Shown here piece after piece: positions 18,011-25,988 of a DNA stretch of 64,000 nucleotides. Each line of letters starts with the position of its first letter. Position 1 is the first letter of the stretch. This DNA comes from Bacteroidetes bacterium UBA5697 (GTDB lineage: Bacteria; Bacteroidota; Bacteroidia; B-17B0; Aurantibacillaceae). The translations under genes and the position numbers were made by a program. Where the stretch lies: the NCBI GenBank assembly GCA_002420145.1, contig DIHL01000019.1:5560-69559 (forward strand). Reading direction: 5' to 3'. Below the pieces are notes generated by a model that was not told where the DNA came from, ran no database searches, and saw only the letters and a program-made list of their open reading frames with translations.

Positions 18011-18389
18011 TTTCTTTTTTCTTGATAAAAAAGAAACAAAAAAATCAAGGCTCTTTAAAATTTAGCTAAAATCTTCATGCTATCAAACTGATTGTTTGAA
18101 AGCGCTTCGCGAACAGCCCAAACAATCTGCACACATGCCACGCTTTTGATAACATTTGATTTTAACGCAAAATTTTAAAAGGCCGAATTTTCCGCCTCAT
18201 AAATTTGACGCAGAAAATCGAACTTATGTTCTGATTGGCATGTGCGACGATTCTGGGCTGTTTGAGTTCCGTTTTTCACGGAACGAGTTTCCAGAATCTG
18301 GCGGGAAAATAAGTTCAGATTTTCAAGGAAAATATATGAAGCGGTGATTTTTCTTTGCTAAGCTTTCTTTGCATGGTTGGCAAAGAAAG
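18011..18389. repeat. Palindrome-rich structured element, 380 bp, non-coding
   Basis: No credible gene lies between 17954 and 18526. Instead there are nested inverted repeats: TTTCTTTTTT/AAAAAAGAAA (18011-18036); arms 18049-18084 and 18148-18184, which pair along almost 36 bp; GATTGTTTG/CAAACAATC inside them (18090-18098, 18119-18127); GAAAATCGAACTTAT../..AAGTTCAGATTTTC (18213-18231, 18305-18324); GATTCTGG/CCAGAATC (18249-18256, 18291-18298); GTTCCG/CGGAAC (18266-18271, 18279-18284); CTTTCTTTGC/GCAAAGAAAG (18363-18372, 18380-18389). Cross-domain pairs also exist (18129-18139 with 18237-18245; 18112-18119 with 18255-18262). The pattern suits a structured RNA or a non-autonomous mobile element; similar-looking interspersed elements occur in Bacteroidota genomes, as far as I recall. 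Confidence 0.65.
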
Positions 18390-18492
18390 CGACTATTAAA
18401 CATTTCCTATCCTGCGGACAACCTGCCAGAGGGGATAATTTATCTAAGGTAAAATACACTAAACTATTCGGGTTTTATATTGTTCTATTTAT

Positions 18493-18500
18493 TACTTTTG
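18493..18500 (+). promoter_or_regulatory. -7 promoter box of the ferredoxin reductase gene
   Basis: TACTTTTG matches TAnnTTTG and ends 26 nt before ATG 18527. It supports that start and excludes the longer in-frame ORF reaching back into the repeat element. Confidence 0.55.
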
Positions 18501-18526
18501 CACCTGAATTTTTGATAAAAAACGAA

Positions 18527-19537
18527 ATGATTACAACCGATTTAGCGATTATAGGAGCGGGCCCAGTAGGCTTATTTGCCATTTTTGAAGCAGGATTATT
18601 AAAAATGCGTTGTCATTTAATTGACTACTTGCCTCAAGCTGGTGGACAATTATCTGAAATTTACCCAAAGAAACCAATTTATGATATACCAGGCTATCCT
18701 AGTGTTTTAGCTCAAGAATTAGTAGATAATTTATTAAAACAAGCTGAGCCTTTTCACCCAGGATATACTTTTGGAGAACGTATTGAAACTTTAGAAAAGC
18801 GTGGAGAAAGAGATTTCTTATTAAAAACTAACATGGGTACCGAAATTCAAGCTAAAGTAGTAGTCATTGCTGGTGGTTTGGGTTGTTTTGAACCTCGTAA
18901 ACCTGAAGTAGAAGGTTTAACCAAATTTGAAAACGGAAAAGGAATCAATTATATGATTTTAGATCCTGAGAAATACCGCGGGCAAAAAATGATTATTGCT
19001 GGTGGTGGAGATAGCGCATTAGATTGGGCTATTTACTTAAGCGAAGTGTGTTCTGAATTAACATTAGTGCACCGTAGCGAATCTTTTAGAGGAGCGCCTG
19101 ATAGCGTTAATAAAGTGATGAAATTGGCTGAAGAAGGGAAGATTAACTTATTATTAAATACTAATTTAACGACTGTGAATGGTTCTGATAAATTACAATC
19201 AGTATCGATGATTAACTCTAAAACACAAGAAACACAAACTATTGTTGCCGACCATTTAATTCCTTTATTTGGTTTAAGTCCTAAATTAGGGCCTATTGAA
19301 ACCTTTGGTTTAAATATTGATAAAAATGCTATTGAGGTAAACACAGATGATTACTCAACTAACATTGAAGGTGTGTATGCTATTGGTGATATCAATACTT
19401 ATAAAAACAAATTAAAGTTGATTTTATGTGGTTTTCACGAAGCAGCTTTAATGAGCCATAGTGCTTATAAATACATGAATCCTGGTGTGAAGTATACTAT
19501 GAAGTATACAACCGTACAAGGAGTTAATGAGTTTTAA
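18527..19537 (+). CDS. Ferredoxin--NADP(+) reductase, thioredoxin-reductase type
   Basis: A 336-residue FAD enzyme of the TrxR-like FNR class (as in Bacillus YumC and green sulfur bacteria). The FAD motif IIGAGPVGLFAIFEAG is at the N-terminus, the NADP motif IIAGGGDSALDWA is near residue 153, and the C-terminal FAD motif is VYAIGDINTY. It lacks the CxxC redox pair of true thioredoxin reductase, compare trxB at 41941-42891. The downstream 2Fe-2S ferredoxin is its obvious partner, so the pair would move electrons between NADPH and ferredoxin-dependent enzymes. Start set at ATG 18527 because the preceding 50 codons lie in a repeat element and across the promoter. Confidence 0.9.
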   Translation: MITTDLAIIGAGPVGLFAIFEAGLLKMRCHLIDYLPQAGGQLSEIYPKKPIYDIPGYPSVLAQELVDNLLKQAEPFHPGYTFGERIETLEKRGERDFLLKTNMGTEIQAKVVVIAGGLGCFEPRKPEVEGLTKFENGKGINYMILDPEKYRGQKMIIAGGGDSALDWAIYLSEVCSELTLVHRSESFRGAPDSVNKVMKLAEEGKINLLLNTNLTTVNGSDKLQSVSMINSKTQETQTIVADHLIPLFGLSPKLGPIETFGLNIDKNAIEVNTDDYSTNIEGVYAIGDINTYKNKLKLILCGFHEAALMSHSAYKYMNPGVKYTMKYTTVQGVNEF

Positions 19538-19539
19538 TT

Positions 19540-19577
19540 GTCACCCTGTCCGCCAGTTGGCGGATCAAGGGTCTCAC
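19540..19577. repeat. REP-like palindrome with CCGCCA/TGGCGG loop
   Basis: Outer arms GTCACCCT and AGGGTCTCAC are the same as those of the repeat at 34324-34350, but the centre holds a second palindrome, GTCCGCCAGTTGGCGGA, related to 28248-28265. It directly follows the ferredoxin reductase stop. Confidence 0.65.
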
Positions 19578-19599
19578 CTTATTTAATTATTTATATTTT

Positions 19600-19626
19600 G
19601 AGATGCTGAAACGAGTTCAGCATGAC
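19600..19626. repeat. REP-like palindrome, GCTGAA-type
   Basis: GAGATGCTGAA/TTCAGCATGAC arms around ACGAG. Inverted copy at 33925-33951 and variant at 34324-34350. Lies between ferredoxin reductase and ferredoxin. Confidence 0.8.
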
Positions 19627-19664
19627 TAATTCAAAAAAAATCTCCTCAATTAGAAGGGATTTTT

Positions 19665-19672
19665 TATTTTTG
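19665..19672 (+). promoter_or_regulatory. -7 promoter box of the ferredoxin gene
   Basis: TATTTTTG fits TAnnTTTG; only 7 nt (TACAATT) separate it from ATG 19680, implying a nearly leaderless mRNA and expression independent of the upstream reductase. Confidence 0.6.
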
Positions 19673-19679
19673 TACAATT

Positions 19680-20006
19680 ATGACAGACATTAACATCAAC
19701 GTTCAAAATCCAGATAATACCATTACAACTTTAATTGCTCCTACTGATATGGGTTTAAGTTTAATGGAATTTTTAAAAGGAAATGATTATGATATTTTAG
19801 CTACTTGCGGCGGTATGGCTTTATGTGCTACTTGCCATGTAGAAGTTATTAGCGGTTTTGATCAATTACACCCTATCTCTGATGATGAATGGGCAATGTT
19901 AGACACCTTACCTAATATCACCGATACGTCTCGTTTAGGTTGTCAGTTGAAACTAGATGATAGTATGAATGAAATTACAGTAAAAATTATGGGTGACGGA
20001 AACTAA
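19680..20006 (+). CDS. 2Fe-2S ferredoxin, adrenodoxin type
   Basis: A 108-residue ferredoxin. Four cysteines bind the cluster: C43, C49 and C52 in CGGMALCATC (CX5CX2C) and C88 in RLGCQL. The spacing is that of the adrenodoxin/ISC ferredoxins rather than plant-type CX4CX2C. The reductase 140 bp upstream is the probable electron donor; clients could be iron-sulfur assembly or monooxygenases, neither of which is nearby. The gene overlaps the convergent TPR/SpoIIE gene by 4 bp. Confidence 0.92.
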   Translation: MTDININVQNPDNTITTLIAPTDMGLSLMEFLKGNDYDILATCGGMALCATCHVEVISGFDQLHPISDDEWAMLDTLPNITDTSRLGCQLKLDDSMNEITVKIMGDGN

Positions 20007-22114
20007 ACTCTGATTCCAATTACTAATACATCATCCACCTGCTCTAGTTTTCCTTTCCAGTTTGTAAATCGTTCTTCAAGAATAGAACGCTGTTTGTTCA
20101 TTGGTAAATCTTGGTGTTCTACTAAAATATCTTTGAATTGTTTGTATTTAAACTTCTTGCCTTTCTCTCCGCCAAACTGATCGGCATAACCATCAGAAAA
20201 TAAATATACGACATCATTTTGTTGAAGTTGTATTTGTTTAGCTGTAAATTTTTGAACCTGCTCTTCTATAAATGCCCCTACTGGAAATTTATCGGCACTA
20301 ACCTGACTTAATTTATTATTTTGAATTAAGTAAATAGGATTATTAGCACCTGCATAAGTCATCTCTAATGTTTTTGTATTTAATACACATAAAGAAATAT
20401 CCATTCCATCCTTTACTGATGAGCCTTGAAAACTTTGATGAAGTGCAATAATTAATTGAGTATTCACATAATTTAAAATATCAGCTGGATTATTTAAATC
20501 TTTTTCGAGAACCGCTTTATTTAATAAATTATAATTGACAATTGATATTAAAGCGCCTGGCACACCATGCCCTGTGCAATCGGCAGCGGCCACAAAAATT
20601 AAATCGCCTTTTTGTTCAATCCAATAAAAATCGCCACTTAAAATATCTTTAGGTTTATAAAACACAAAGGACTGTGGCAATAAGCTATTCCACATTTGTT
20701 CAGGAGGTAAAATGGCAGTTTGTATTCGTTCGGCATATTTAATACTATCTGTAATGTCTTTGTTTTGTTCTTCAACAATGTGTTTTTGATGTTCAACGGT
20801 TTGTTTTTGTTCTTCAATAATTTTGTTTTTTTCTTCTAAGGCCATATTTACTTTTTGCTTTTGACGCAAGCCTCTAAAAATAAAAAAGGCTAATACCAAT
20901 AAAAATCCGGCAACGATAATAAAAATGGTTTTCACAAACGATTCGCTTTTAACTTGAAGATTTAAAATTTCGTTTTCTTGCTGCTTTTTTTCGGTAGCAA
21001 ACTTTGTTTGAAGCTCAGCTGTAATTTCTGTTTGTTCTTTATTATACAAGCTGTCTTTTAAACCTGAACATTGAATACTGTAATCAAGAGCCTTTGTATA
21101 ATCACCCAAGGCTTTATAAGCCAAAGTTAGATTCTCTAAACTTACCACACGTTTTGAAACAGAATTTAATTTCATGGCAATGTCATAACCTTTCTCAAAA
21201 TAAGATAAAGCTTCTTTAGGCTTTCCCGTTTCTAAAAGTACTGAACCAACATTATTGCAAGCTGGGAAAATACCGATGGCATCATCCATTTCAATATAAA
21301 TATCGTATGCCTTTTGAAACTGAACTAATGCCTTGGTTAAATCTTGCATTTGATAAAAAGTAGCGCCCAAATTATTGTATGCAACCGCCAAGCCTTTTTT
21401 ATTCCCTAGTTGTTTTTTTATTTCGATAGATTTTTCAAGATATTCAATGGCTTTTTTAAAATCACCTTCCATGGCATAAACACCTCCCAAATTAGTGTAA
21501 GCAGAAGAAACAGAAGAAGGATCGTCAATCTTTAAAGCGACCTCTAAAGCCTTTTGATAAAAATCAATAGCTTGCTTAAAGTTATTTTGTTCATCATATA
21601 AAATAGCAATATTTATATATAAACCTGGCAAACCATTTTCATATTTTATTTTTTCAAATATCTCTAAAGCTTCGCTAAAATGAGTTAAAGCGGCAGATGT
21701 TTCTCCTTTTTTATACGCTAATTTCCCTAATCCAGATTTTGCTTCACCAATACCAACCTCATTTTTTAAGGTAGTATATTGAGACAAGGCTTCAATAAAA
21801 TGACTATTTGCCTTATCCATATCTTCTAAGATATAATAAGCTTCGCCTAATATATAATTGGTTTCGGCTTTTAAAACATCTTGGTTATTTTTTTCGGATA
21901 ATTGCTGTGCTTTATTGGCATGAATCACAGTTAGATCAGCATTTCTATCCATGAAATACCTGGCAATTTTAATATGAGCCGCAATTTTTTGAACCTCTGT
22001 TTTACTCTTATTTAATTCTGTAAATAAACTTAAGGAATCGGCCTTTTGAGAGTGTAACATAGTAACACTTCCAAAACATAGGATTAAACAAAAGATAAAT
22101 TGGATTGACTTCAC
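20003..22114 (-). CDS. TPR-containing SpoIIE/PP2C-family phosphatase, membrane bound
   Basis: A 703-residue sensor-like protein: signal peptide (to about residue 22, LHSQ), about seven tetratricopeptide repeats (residues 60-350; typical units read AYNNLGATFYQMQDLTKAL), a transmembrane helix near 394-414 (IFIIVAGFLLVLAFFIF), a glutamine-rich coiled coil to about 455, and a SpoIIE-type PP2C phosphatase domain with SGDFYWIE, VAAADCTGHGVPGALIS and LFSDGYADQFGG, whose Asp residues bind metal. Proteins of this design dephosphorylate serine/threonine targets, often anti-sigma antagonists, in response to a periplasmic cue. No anti-sigma pair is adjacent. The start is GTG at 22114. The 234 bp upstream hold no gene that I can see. 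Confidence 0.87.
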   Translation of the reverse strand: MKSIQFIFCLILCFGSVTMLHSQKADSLSLFTELNKSKTEVQKIAAHIKIARYFMDRNADLTVIHANKAQQLSEKNNQDVLKAETNYILGEAYYILEDMDKANSHFIEALSQYTTLKNEVGIGEAKSGLGKLAYKKGETSAALTHFSEALEIFEKIKYENGLPGLYINIAILYDEQNNFKQAIDFYQKALEVALKIDDPSSVSSAYTNLGGVYAMEGDFKKAIEYLEKSIEIKKQLGNKKGLAVAYNNLGATFYQMQDLTKALVQFQKAYDIYIEMDDAIGIFPACNNVGSVLLETGKPKEALSYFEKGYDIAMKLNSVSKRVVSLENLTLAYKALGDYTKALDYSIQCSGLKDSLYNKEQTEITAELQTKFATEKKQQENEILNLQVKSESFVKTIFIIVAGFLLVLAFFIFRGLRQKQKVNMALEEKNKIIEEQKQTVEHQKHIVEEQNKDITDSIKYAERIQTAILPPEQMWNSLLPQSFVFYKPKDILSGDFYWIEQKGDLIFVAAADCTGHGVPGALISIVNYNLLNKAVLEKDLNNPADILNYVNTQLIIALHQSFQGSSVKDGMDISLCVLNTKTLEMTYAGANNPIYLIQNNKLSQVSADKFPVGAFIEEQVQKFTAKQIQLQQNDVVYLFSDGYADQFGGEKGKKFKYKQFKDILVEHQDLPMNKQRSILEERFTNWKGKLEQVDDVLVIGIRV

Positions 22115-22348
22115 AAAAAATTATATTACTACAAGGTATATAAAATTATGTAAACTAAAAAGGACATTGTTTAGCTCTATAAATGATTTTAGGCAATGGT
22201 TTATCATAAATTTGTATTTTTATAAAACTAATTGTAAGCAAAAAACTGGTGTAATATTGTTAAAAATGCAATATAAGTGCTTTAAAATGGTTCCTATTAG
22301 CTAGTTATATGCGATTGCTGCGGCTACAAATTAAACGAGAAATATAAT

Positions 22349-22768
22349 ATGACAAGAACACTTTCTTTTTTTATATTGACACTTCTAGGACTCATTCTTA
22401 CAAATAGTTTATTTGGACAAATTGACTCATCATCATCTACTGTATCAACGTTTACTGTTCCAGAAATCATGGCAGAATATCCTGGCGGGGTAAAACAACT
22501 ACAAAAGTACATTCTAACAAATGTTTTAGATAAGCTAACTACTTCTCAAATAACCAATAATATCGGAACGATTGCTGTGAAATTTTTCATTGACGAAAAT
22601 GGTAAAACATCATCACCTGAATTAATTAAAAAATCTTCTGATCCAGCGATAAATAAATTAGTTATTGATGCGATTAATAAAATGCCATTGTGGAAACCAG
22701 CCGAGAACCCAGCAGGTAGGAAAGTGAAACAAGCGTTTTCGTTTCCTATATACATAAGGGTCAAATAG
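22349..22768 (+). CDS. Exported protein with TonB C-terminal-like domain
   Basis: A 139-residue protein: signal peptide ending SLFGQ (about 24), then a single domain with PEIMAEYPGGVKQLQKYI, IAVKFFIDENGKTSSPELIKKS and INKMPLWKPA..AGRKVKQAFSFPI, the pattern of the TonB C-terminal domain common in small Bacteroidota energy-transducer-like proteins. It lacks the membrane anchor and proline-rich span of a working TonB, so its job is unknown. It is the first gene of a run of small exported proteins and lies just before repeat copy 1. Confidence 0.75.
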   Translation: MTRTLSFFILTLLGLILTNSLFGQIDSSSSTVSTFTVPEIMAEYPGGVKQLQKYILTNVLDKLTTSQITNNIGTIAVKFFIDENGKTSSPELIKKSSDPAINKLVIDAINKMPLWKPAENPAGRKVKQAFSFPIYIRVK

Positions 22769-22845
22769 CAAATATCTGCTACATTTAATTAAACTGTGTG
22801 GCCGCAAAAGCATATAACAGTACCTACCAAAAATGCGGGCAGACA

Positions 22846-22894
22846 TCAAAGCATTTGCAAATTCACAGAAACAAACTATCTTTATTGGAAGGTT
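22846..22894 (+). repeat. Island direct repeat, copy 1 (divergent)
   Basis: CAAAGCATTTGCAAATTCAC...ACAAACTATCTTTATTGGAAGGTT. Matches copies 2-4 with a few substitutions. Lies between the TonB-like gene and the lipoprotein at 22949. Confidence 0.85.
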
Positions 22895-22948
22895 GGTTAG
22901 AGATAAAACGTAAGTAGCATCCAATTTAAACCCAAACAAAAGCTAATA

Positions 22949-23332
22949 ATGTTACGACCAATAATCATTCTTGTTTTATCGACTGTTATGTTAACATCAT
23001 GCTCTCTAAATCCACCAGAATGGCTTCATGGGCAATGGACAGAAAAAAAGGACAGTTTAAATAGTAATGGTTTAGGCACAACTTGGGATATAAGTAACAG
23101 TGGTATTTATCATAAAACAAATGTAACTGAAAACCACGAAACTAAATCAAGCTCAATGATTACAATAACAGAAATTAATGAACCTACTCGTTATGTTTTA
23201 CGCATTGACCACGCCGCAGAATCTCAACCATATTTTCAAGTTTTTAAATTAAAAACAGAAAATGAAATAATGTATTATGACTCAAGCTCTATACTACCTA
23301 AACATGAGTATACTTTGACCAGAACTAAATAA
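22949..23332 (+). CDS. Small lipoprotein, unknown function
   Basis: Not recognised. A 127-residue product with a signal peptide and lipobox MLTSC (cysteine at residue 18), followed by PPEWLHGQWTEK, a lipocalin-like opening often seen in small secreted beta-proteins, and strands rich in Thr and Ser. A single ORF sits between direct repeats 1 and 2, both in the same orientation, which gives a cassette-like unit. No partner or regulator is visible. ATG start at 22949 is the only one that keeps the signal peptide. Confidence 0.75.
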   Translation: MLRPIIILVLSTVMLTSCSLNPPEWLHGQWTEKKDSLNSNGLGTTWDISNSGIYHKTNVTENHETKSSSMITITEINEPTRYVLRIDHAAESQPYFQVFKLKTENEIMYYDSSSILPKHEYTLTRTK

Positions 23333-23354
23333 CACACCCTACACAAACAGTTTA

Positions 23355-23412
23355 GCCACCACCACAACTTTTGCAAATTCACAGAAACAAGCTATCTTTA
23401 TTGAAAGGTTTA
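23355..23412 (+). repeat. Island direct repeat, copy 2
   Basis: From GCCACCACCACAACTT through TTTGCAAATTCACAG and AAGCTATCTTTATTGAAAGG to TTTA. The 43-bp core is identical to copy 3. Confidence 0.9.
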
Positions 23413-23468
23413 AATAGATAGTGCTTCAAAAACGCACAAGTTCTAGCAAAAAATTTAGCCACAATTGC

Positions 23469-23960
23469 ATGAAGACAATACACATACCGCCAACAATACT
23501 ATTCTTCATGTTTTCTTTCGCTATCTATGGCCAAAATTTAACAAAGACTGACAGCATAAAATTATTAAATACTTGGAACATAACATCTAAGTATATGTTA
23601 ACGAAAGACACTATAAAACTAAAAGAGTTGTGCCTTGACACTATTGAGTGCACACTTTGTGGTTATCGTAATGACACAATCGTTGACTACATAAAACCCG
23701 TAAATTATTTCCTAAAAAACGGACTAATAAAACTAAGTGATAACACTAAACTGTGGACAATAATTGCTACTGATAAGCCAGACATTATTGTTAGTGGTTA
23801 CAATGACAATTTGGGACATGGAGAAAGGGTTTATGGAATTGACTACACATTATATAAGCCCAACGAATTAGGAAAAAAACATGAAGGTGTTCAAGTTGTT
23901 TTCGACTATGTAATAAGACAAAAAAACTTTAAACTAGCCGCAATAACAACTATACCCTAG
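23469..23960 (+). CDS. Small exported protein, unknown function
   Basis: Not recognised. 163 residues with a signal peptide (MKTIHIPPTILFFMF..YGQ) and a mature part with a CLDTIECTLCGY cysteine cluster near residues 57-68. The fold looks like the small NTF2-like or SnoaL-like proteins (long N-terminal helix, then strands), but that is a guess. Start placed at ATG 23469, because the frame upstream to 23421 runs towards the repeat and lacks the signal peptide start. It shares a unit with the next ORF between repeats 2 and 3. Confidence 0.7.
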   Translation: MKTIHIPPTILFFMFSFAIYGQNLTKTDSIKLLNTWNITSKYMLTKDTIKLKELCLDTIECTLCGYRNDTIVDYIKPVNYFLKNGLIKLSDNTKLWTIIATDKPDIIVSGYNDNLGHGERVYGIDYTLYKPNELGKKHEGVQVVFDYVIRQKNFKLAAITTIP

Positions 23961-23989
23961 AAAATGTAACTATAGCTAACAAGCAATAA

Positions 23990-24430
23990 ATGACATATAG
24001 AAGAAAATATATTATTTCATTATTCATATTATCTTTAATTGGGGCACCCATGACAAGCTGCATTCCAAAATTTAACTTCGACACAGAATGGACTTATCCT
24101 GAAATAATAGGATTCGTAAAGGATATCACAAACGGCAAACCTTTATCAAATGTTTTAGTAATAGCTGACAATGGAGATAGCACATTGTCAAACAAAAATG
24201 GATTCTTTCATTTCAAAGCAAAATCTAAATTTATAGCAATTAATTGGGTTGTTATGGATCCTGGCTATCGTTTGCATTTAAGATTTATGAAGACTCAATT
24301 TATTTCTAAGGAATTAGAAATTGATTATAAAAAAATTATGTTAGGGCGGTCTAATGCAGACACATTAAAGTTTGGCGCCATTTATCTTCAATCAAACAAT
24401 TCGCCAGCTGCCAATACAAATTATAAGTAA
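23990..24430 (+). CDS. Small lipoprotein with carboxypeptidase-regulatory-like domain
   Basis: 146 residues. A signal peptide ends at lipobox PMTSC, then EIIGFVKDITNGKPLSNVLV and a DSTLSNKNGFFHF segment form the beta-sandwich pattern of CarboxypepD-regulatory-like domains, where a G.V.D...G.PL..V.V...G start is followed by a T...G.F turn. Such domains are binding or stalk modules. Function is unknown. The gene starts just after an AGCTAACAAGCAATAA sequence, with no copy of the direct repeat between it and the gene at 23469. Confidence 0.72.
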   Translation: MTYRRKYIISLFILSLIGAPMTSCIPKFNFDTEWTYPEIIGFVKDITNGKPLSNVLVIADNGDSTLSNKNGFFHFKAKSKFIAINWVVMDPGYRLHLRFMKTQFISKELEIDYKKIMLGRSNADTLKFGAIYLQSNNSPAANTNYK

Positions 24431-24435
24431 TACAA

Positions 24436-24502
24436 GCTACCACCAAAGCTTTTGCAAATTCACAGAAACAAGCTATCTTTATTGAAAGGTTTATGCAGAG
24501 GG
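24436..24502 (+). repeat. Island direct repeat, copy 3
   Basis: GCTACCACCAAAGCTT then the same core as copy 2, ending TTTATGCAGAGGGA. It shares GCAGAGGGAA with copy 4 beyond the core. Confidence 0.9.
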
Positions 24503-24531
24503 AATGCGGTATATTGAATAATATGTAGAAA

Positions 24532-24942
24532 ATGAAACAAATACTTTTAATATTGACTTCATGTTGTTTCTTATTAGTACTAACTAGTTGTTTCACTTTA
24601 TTCGATAGAGATTCAGACAAGATTATAGACAACTATGAACTTGCATGGATTGACGCTGAGGAAAGTAGAAGTATTTATAGAAAAGAAGAATTAGTTGATG
24701 CATATGTTTTTGCCGTAGGACACAACTCTAAATTTATTGTCGCAAAGCAACACCCAAACCCAGGGTATAATGGCATAAACCAAAGTGTAACAAACTACTT
24801 TATTATAAAAATATCTGATAATGAATATAATGACCGTAATGATATTTTTGGACCATTAAATATTAATCAATTTGACAGTTTGAAAACTACTTTAGGAGTT
24901 GGAAAAATAGAATTCGACCTAGTATATCCTGACAAACCATAG
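24532..24942 (+). CDS. Small lipoprotein, unknown function
   Basis: 136 residues. A hydrophobic leader with lipobox VLTSC (Cys at 20) is followed by DRDSDKIIDNYELAWID, then an alternating strand region VYAVGHNSKFIVAKQHP-like (here AYVFAVGHNSKFIVAKQ) that reads as a query such as phenotype sensing of environment could, but no family is certain; a loose resemblance to DUF3997 lipoproteins is possible. It ends 9 bp before the next gene's ATG, so the two are probably cotranscribed. Both lie between repeats 3 and 4. Confidence 0.72.
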   Translation: MKQILLILTSCCFLLVLTSCFTLFDRDSDKIIDNYELAWIDAEESRSIYRKEELVDAYVFAVGHNSKFIVAKQHPNPGYNGINQSVTNYFIIKISDNEYNDRNDIFGPLNINQFDSLKTTLGVGKIEFDLVYPDKP

Positions 24943-24951
24943 AAGGTGTTT

Positions 24952-25458
24952 ATGACAACCAAATTTATATTTTGTATACTTTTTCTTACACTTTTTGCTT
25001 GTAGCTCAAAGACAACGGTGGACAATTCATCTAAGCAAATTTTAAGAGACACGACAAATGCAGATGACGCGTTAGTAATCCGGACAGACTTTTCAAATGA
25101 TGTTACATGGAATAACACTTGCGATAAAATAAAAAGACCATCAAAAGACTATGGTTTTGTAGCATATGTGAAATTTTTGAGTGACAACAAACTTCGTTCA
25201 CTAGATAAAGAGCAAGTTATAACCAACTTACCTAAAAACTATAATCAGTTATTTGTATTCATTTATGATAGCATAAGCTCATCTCACAAAGACAATATTA
25301 TACTATGCGTAGACCTTTACGGACCATCTCACAGGGCATTCAGAGTAAAACCGAAAGACATTTGGATTATTGAAAATAATCTTTCTATTGCAAATGCTGA
25401 ATTTGATGATTTTGCAAGAGATGTAGACAGTAATAATATTTTTAGAGGGCTTCACTAA
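24952..25458 (+). CDS. DUF6924-domain lipoprotein
   Basis: 168 residues: signal peptide with lipobox LFACS, then a domain with LVIRTDFSND..W, GFVAYVKFLSD, ILCVDLYGP, RAFRVKPKDIWIIENNLS and NAEFDDFARDVDSNNIFRG. That order matches DUF6924 as I remember it, a domain mostly met in actinobacterial cytoplasmic proteins; function unknown. The lipoprotein form here is notable. ATG 24952 is preferred; GTG 24946 in frame is also possible. The gene is paired with the lipoprotein before it. Confidence 0.75.
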   Translation: MTTKFIFCILFLTLFACSSKTTVDNSSKQILRDTTNADDALVIRTDFSNDVTWNNTCDKIKRPSKDYGFVAYVKFLSDNKLRSLDKEQVITNLPKNYNQLFVFIYDSISSSHKDNIILCVDLYGPSHRAFRVKPKDIWIIENNLSIANAEFDDFARDVDSNNIFRGLH

Positions 25459-25501
25459 AAGAAACAATAACACAAAAAAAACAACTTTTATTATTTGGGC
25501 A

Positions 25502-25566
25502 GCCACCAAAGCCTTTGCAAGTTCACAGAAACAAGCTATCTTTATTGAAAGGTTTAAGCAGAGGGA
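25502..25566 (+). repeat. Island direct repeat, copy 4
   Basis: GCCACCAAAGCC then TTTGCAAGTTCACAG (one change) and the rest of the core identical to copies 2 and 3, ending TTTAAGCAGAGGGA. Confidence 0.9.
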
Positions 25567-25598
25567 AACATTAAACGCAAGTTTATAACAATAACAAG

Positions 25599-25988
25599 GT
25601 GTCAAATAGAAATAAATATTTAACCATATTATTTAGTTTTCTTGCTATTTGCATAGCCACTTTTACTATTTATAAATTCTTAAAAAAACCTATAGACCCT
25701 CTGTTTGATGCAGAAAATGATATAAAACACGGCGACATCCACTTAATTAATTATGGTTTGCCTATAAATGCACCCGACGAATTAAATGCTAAGAAACAAT
25801 TAGACAGCATTGAAAAACAATTAGGATTTTATTGGAAAAATTACGGATGCATTGTCGACAGCGAATCAAATGCTTTAGCTAAGCAGTATAATGATAAAAT
25901 AATTCAATATCTACACAAACGCAATGGTAAGGATTGGTTTATTAAATATACATATACAGCAGACTCAATATATAAAAATGTTAAATAA
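25599..25988 (+). CDS. Small membrane-anchored protein, unknown function
   Basis: Not recognised. 129 residues with one N-terminal transmembrane segment (YLTILFSFLAICIATFTIY, residues 7-25) and a soluble part with LNAKKQLDSIEKQLGFYWKN and YNDKIIQYLHKRNGKDWF, mostly helical. The start is GTG at 25599, 33 bp after repeat 4. It is the last gene in the island; the sequence after its stop (AGCAGCTAACACTTAC) resembles the AGCTAACAAGC before the gene at 23990. It is convergent with the peptidase gene, 44 bp away. Confidence 0.68.
   Translation: MSNRNKYLTILFSFLAICIATFTIYKFLKKPIDPLFDAENDIKHGDIHLINYGLPINAPDELNAKKQLDSIEKQLGFYWKNYGCIVDSESNALAKQYNDKIIQYLHKRNGKDWFIKYTYTADSIYKNVK

Noticed and set aside
18156..18347. 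63-aa plus-strand ORF in the 18-kb element
   Set aside because: It is contained in the inverted-repeat arms, has no recognisable domain and no promoter.
18377..18526. Longer ferredoxin reductase frame from 18377
   Set aside because: The extra 50 codons run through a palindromic repeat and across the -7 promoter box; homologous enzymes start at the FAD motif given by ATG 18527.
22846..25566. The four direct repeats as integron attC sites
   Set aside because: No clear RYYYAAC/GTTRRRY core pair and no strong imperfect palindrome in the repeat; no integrase in the window. Kept only as a cassette-like arrangement.
22846..25566. The four direct repeats as a CRISPR array
   Set aside because: The spacing is 500-1100 bp, irregular, and filled by ORFs; no cas genes.
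24351..25605. Minus-strand ORFs (24351-24632 and 25303-25605) sharing an IKIACFCE peptide
   Set aside because: The shared peptide is just the antisense reading of the direct repeats; the ORFs overlap better plus-strand genes.
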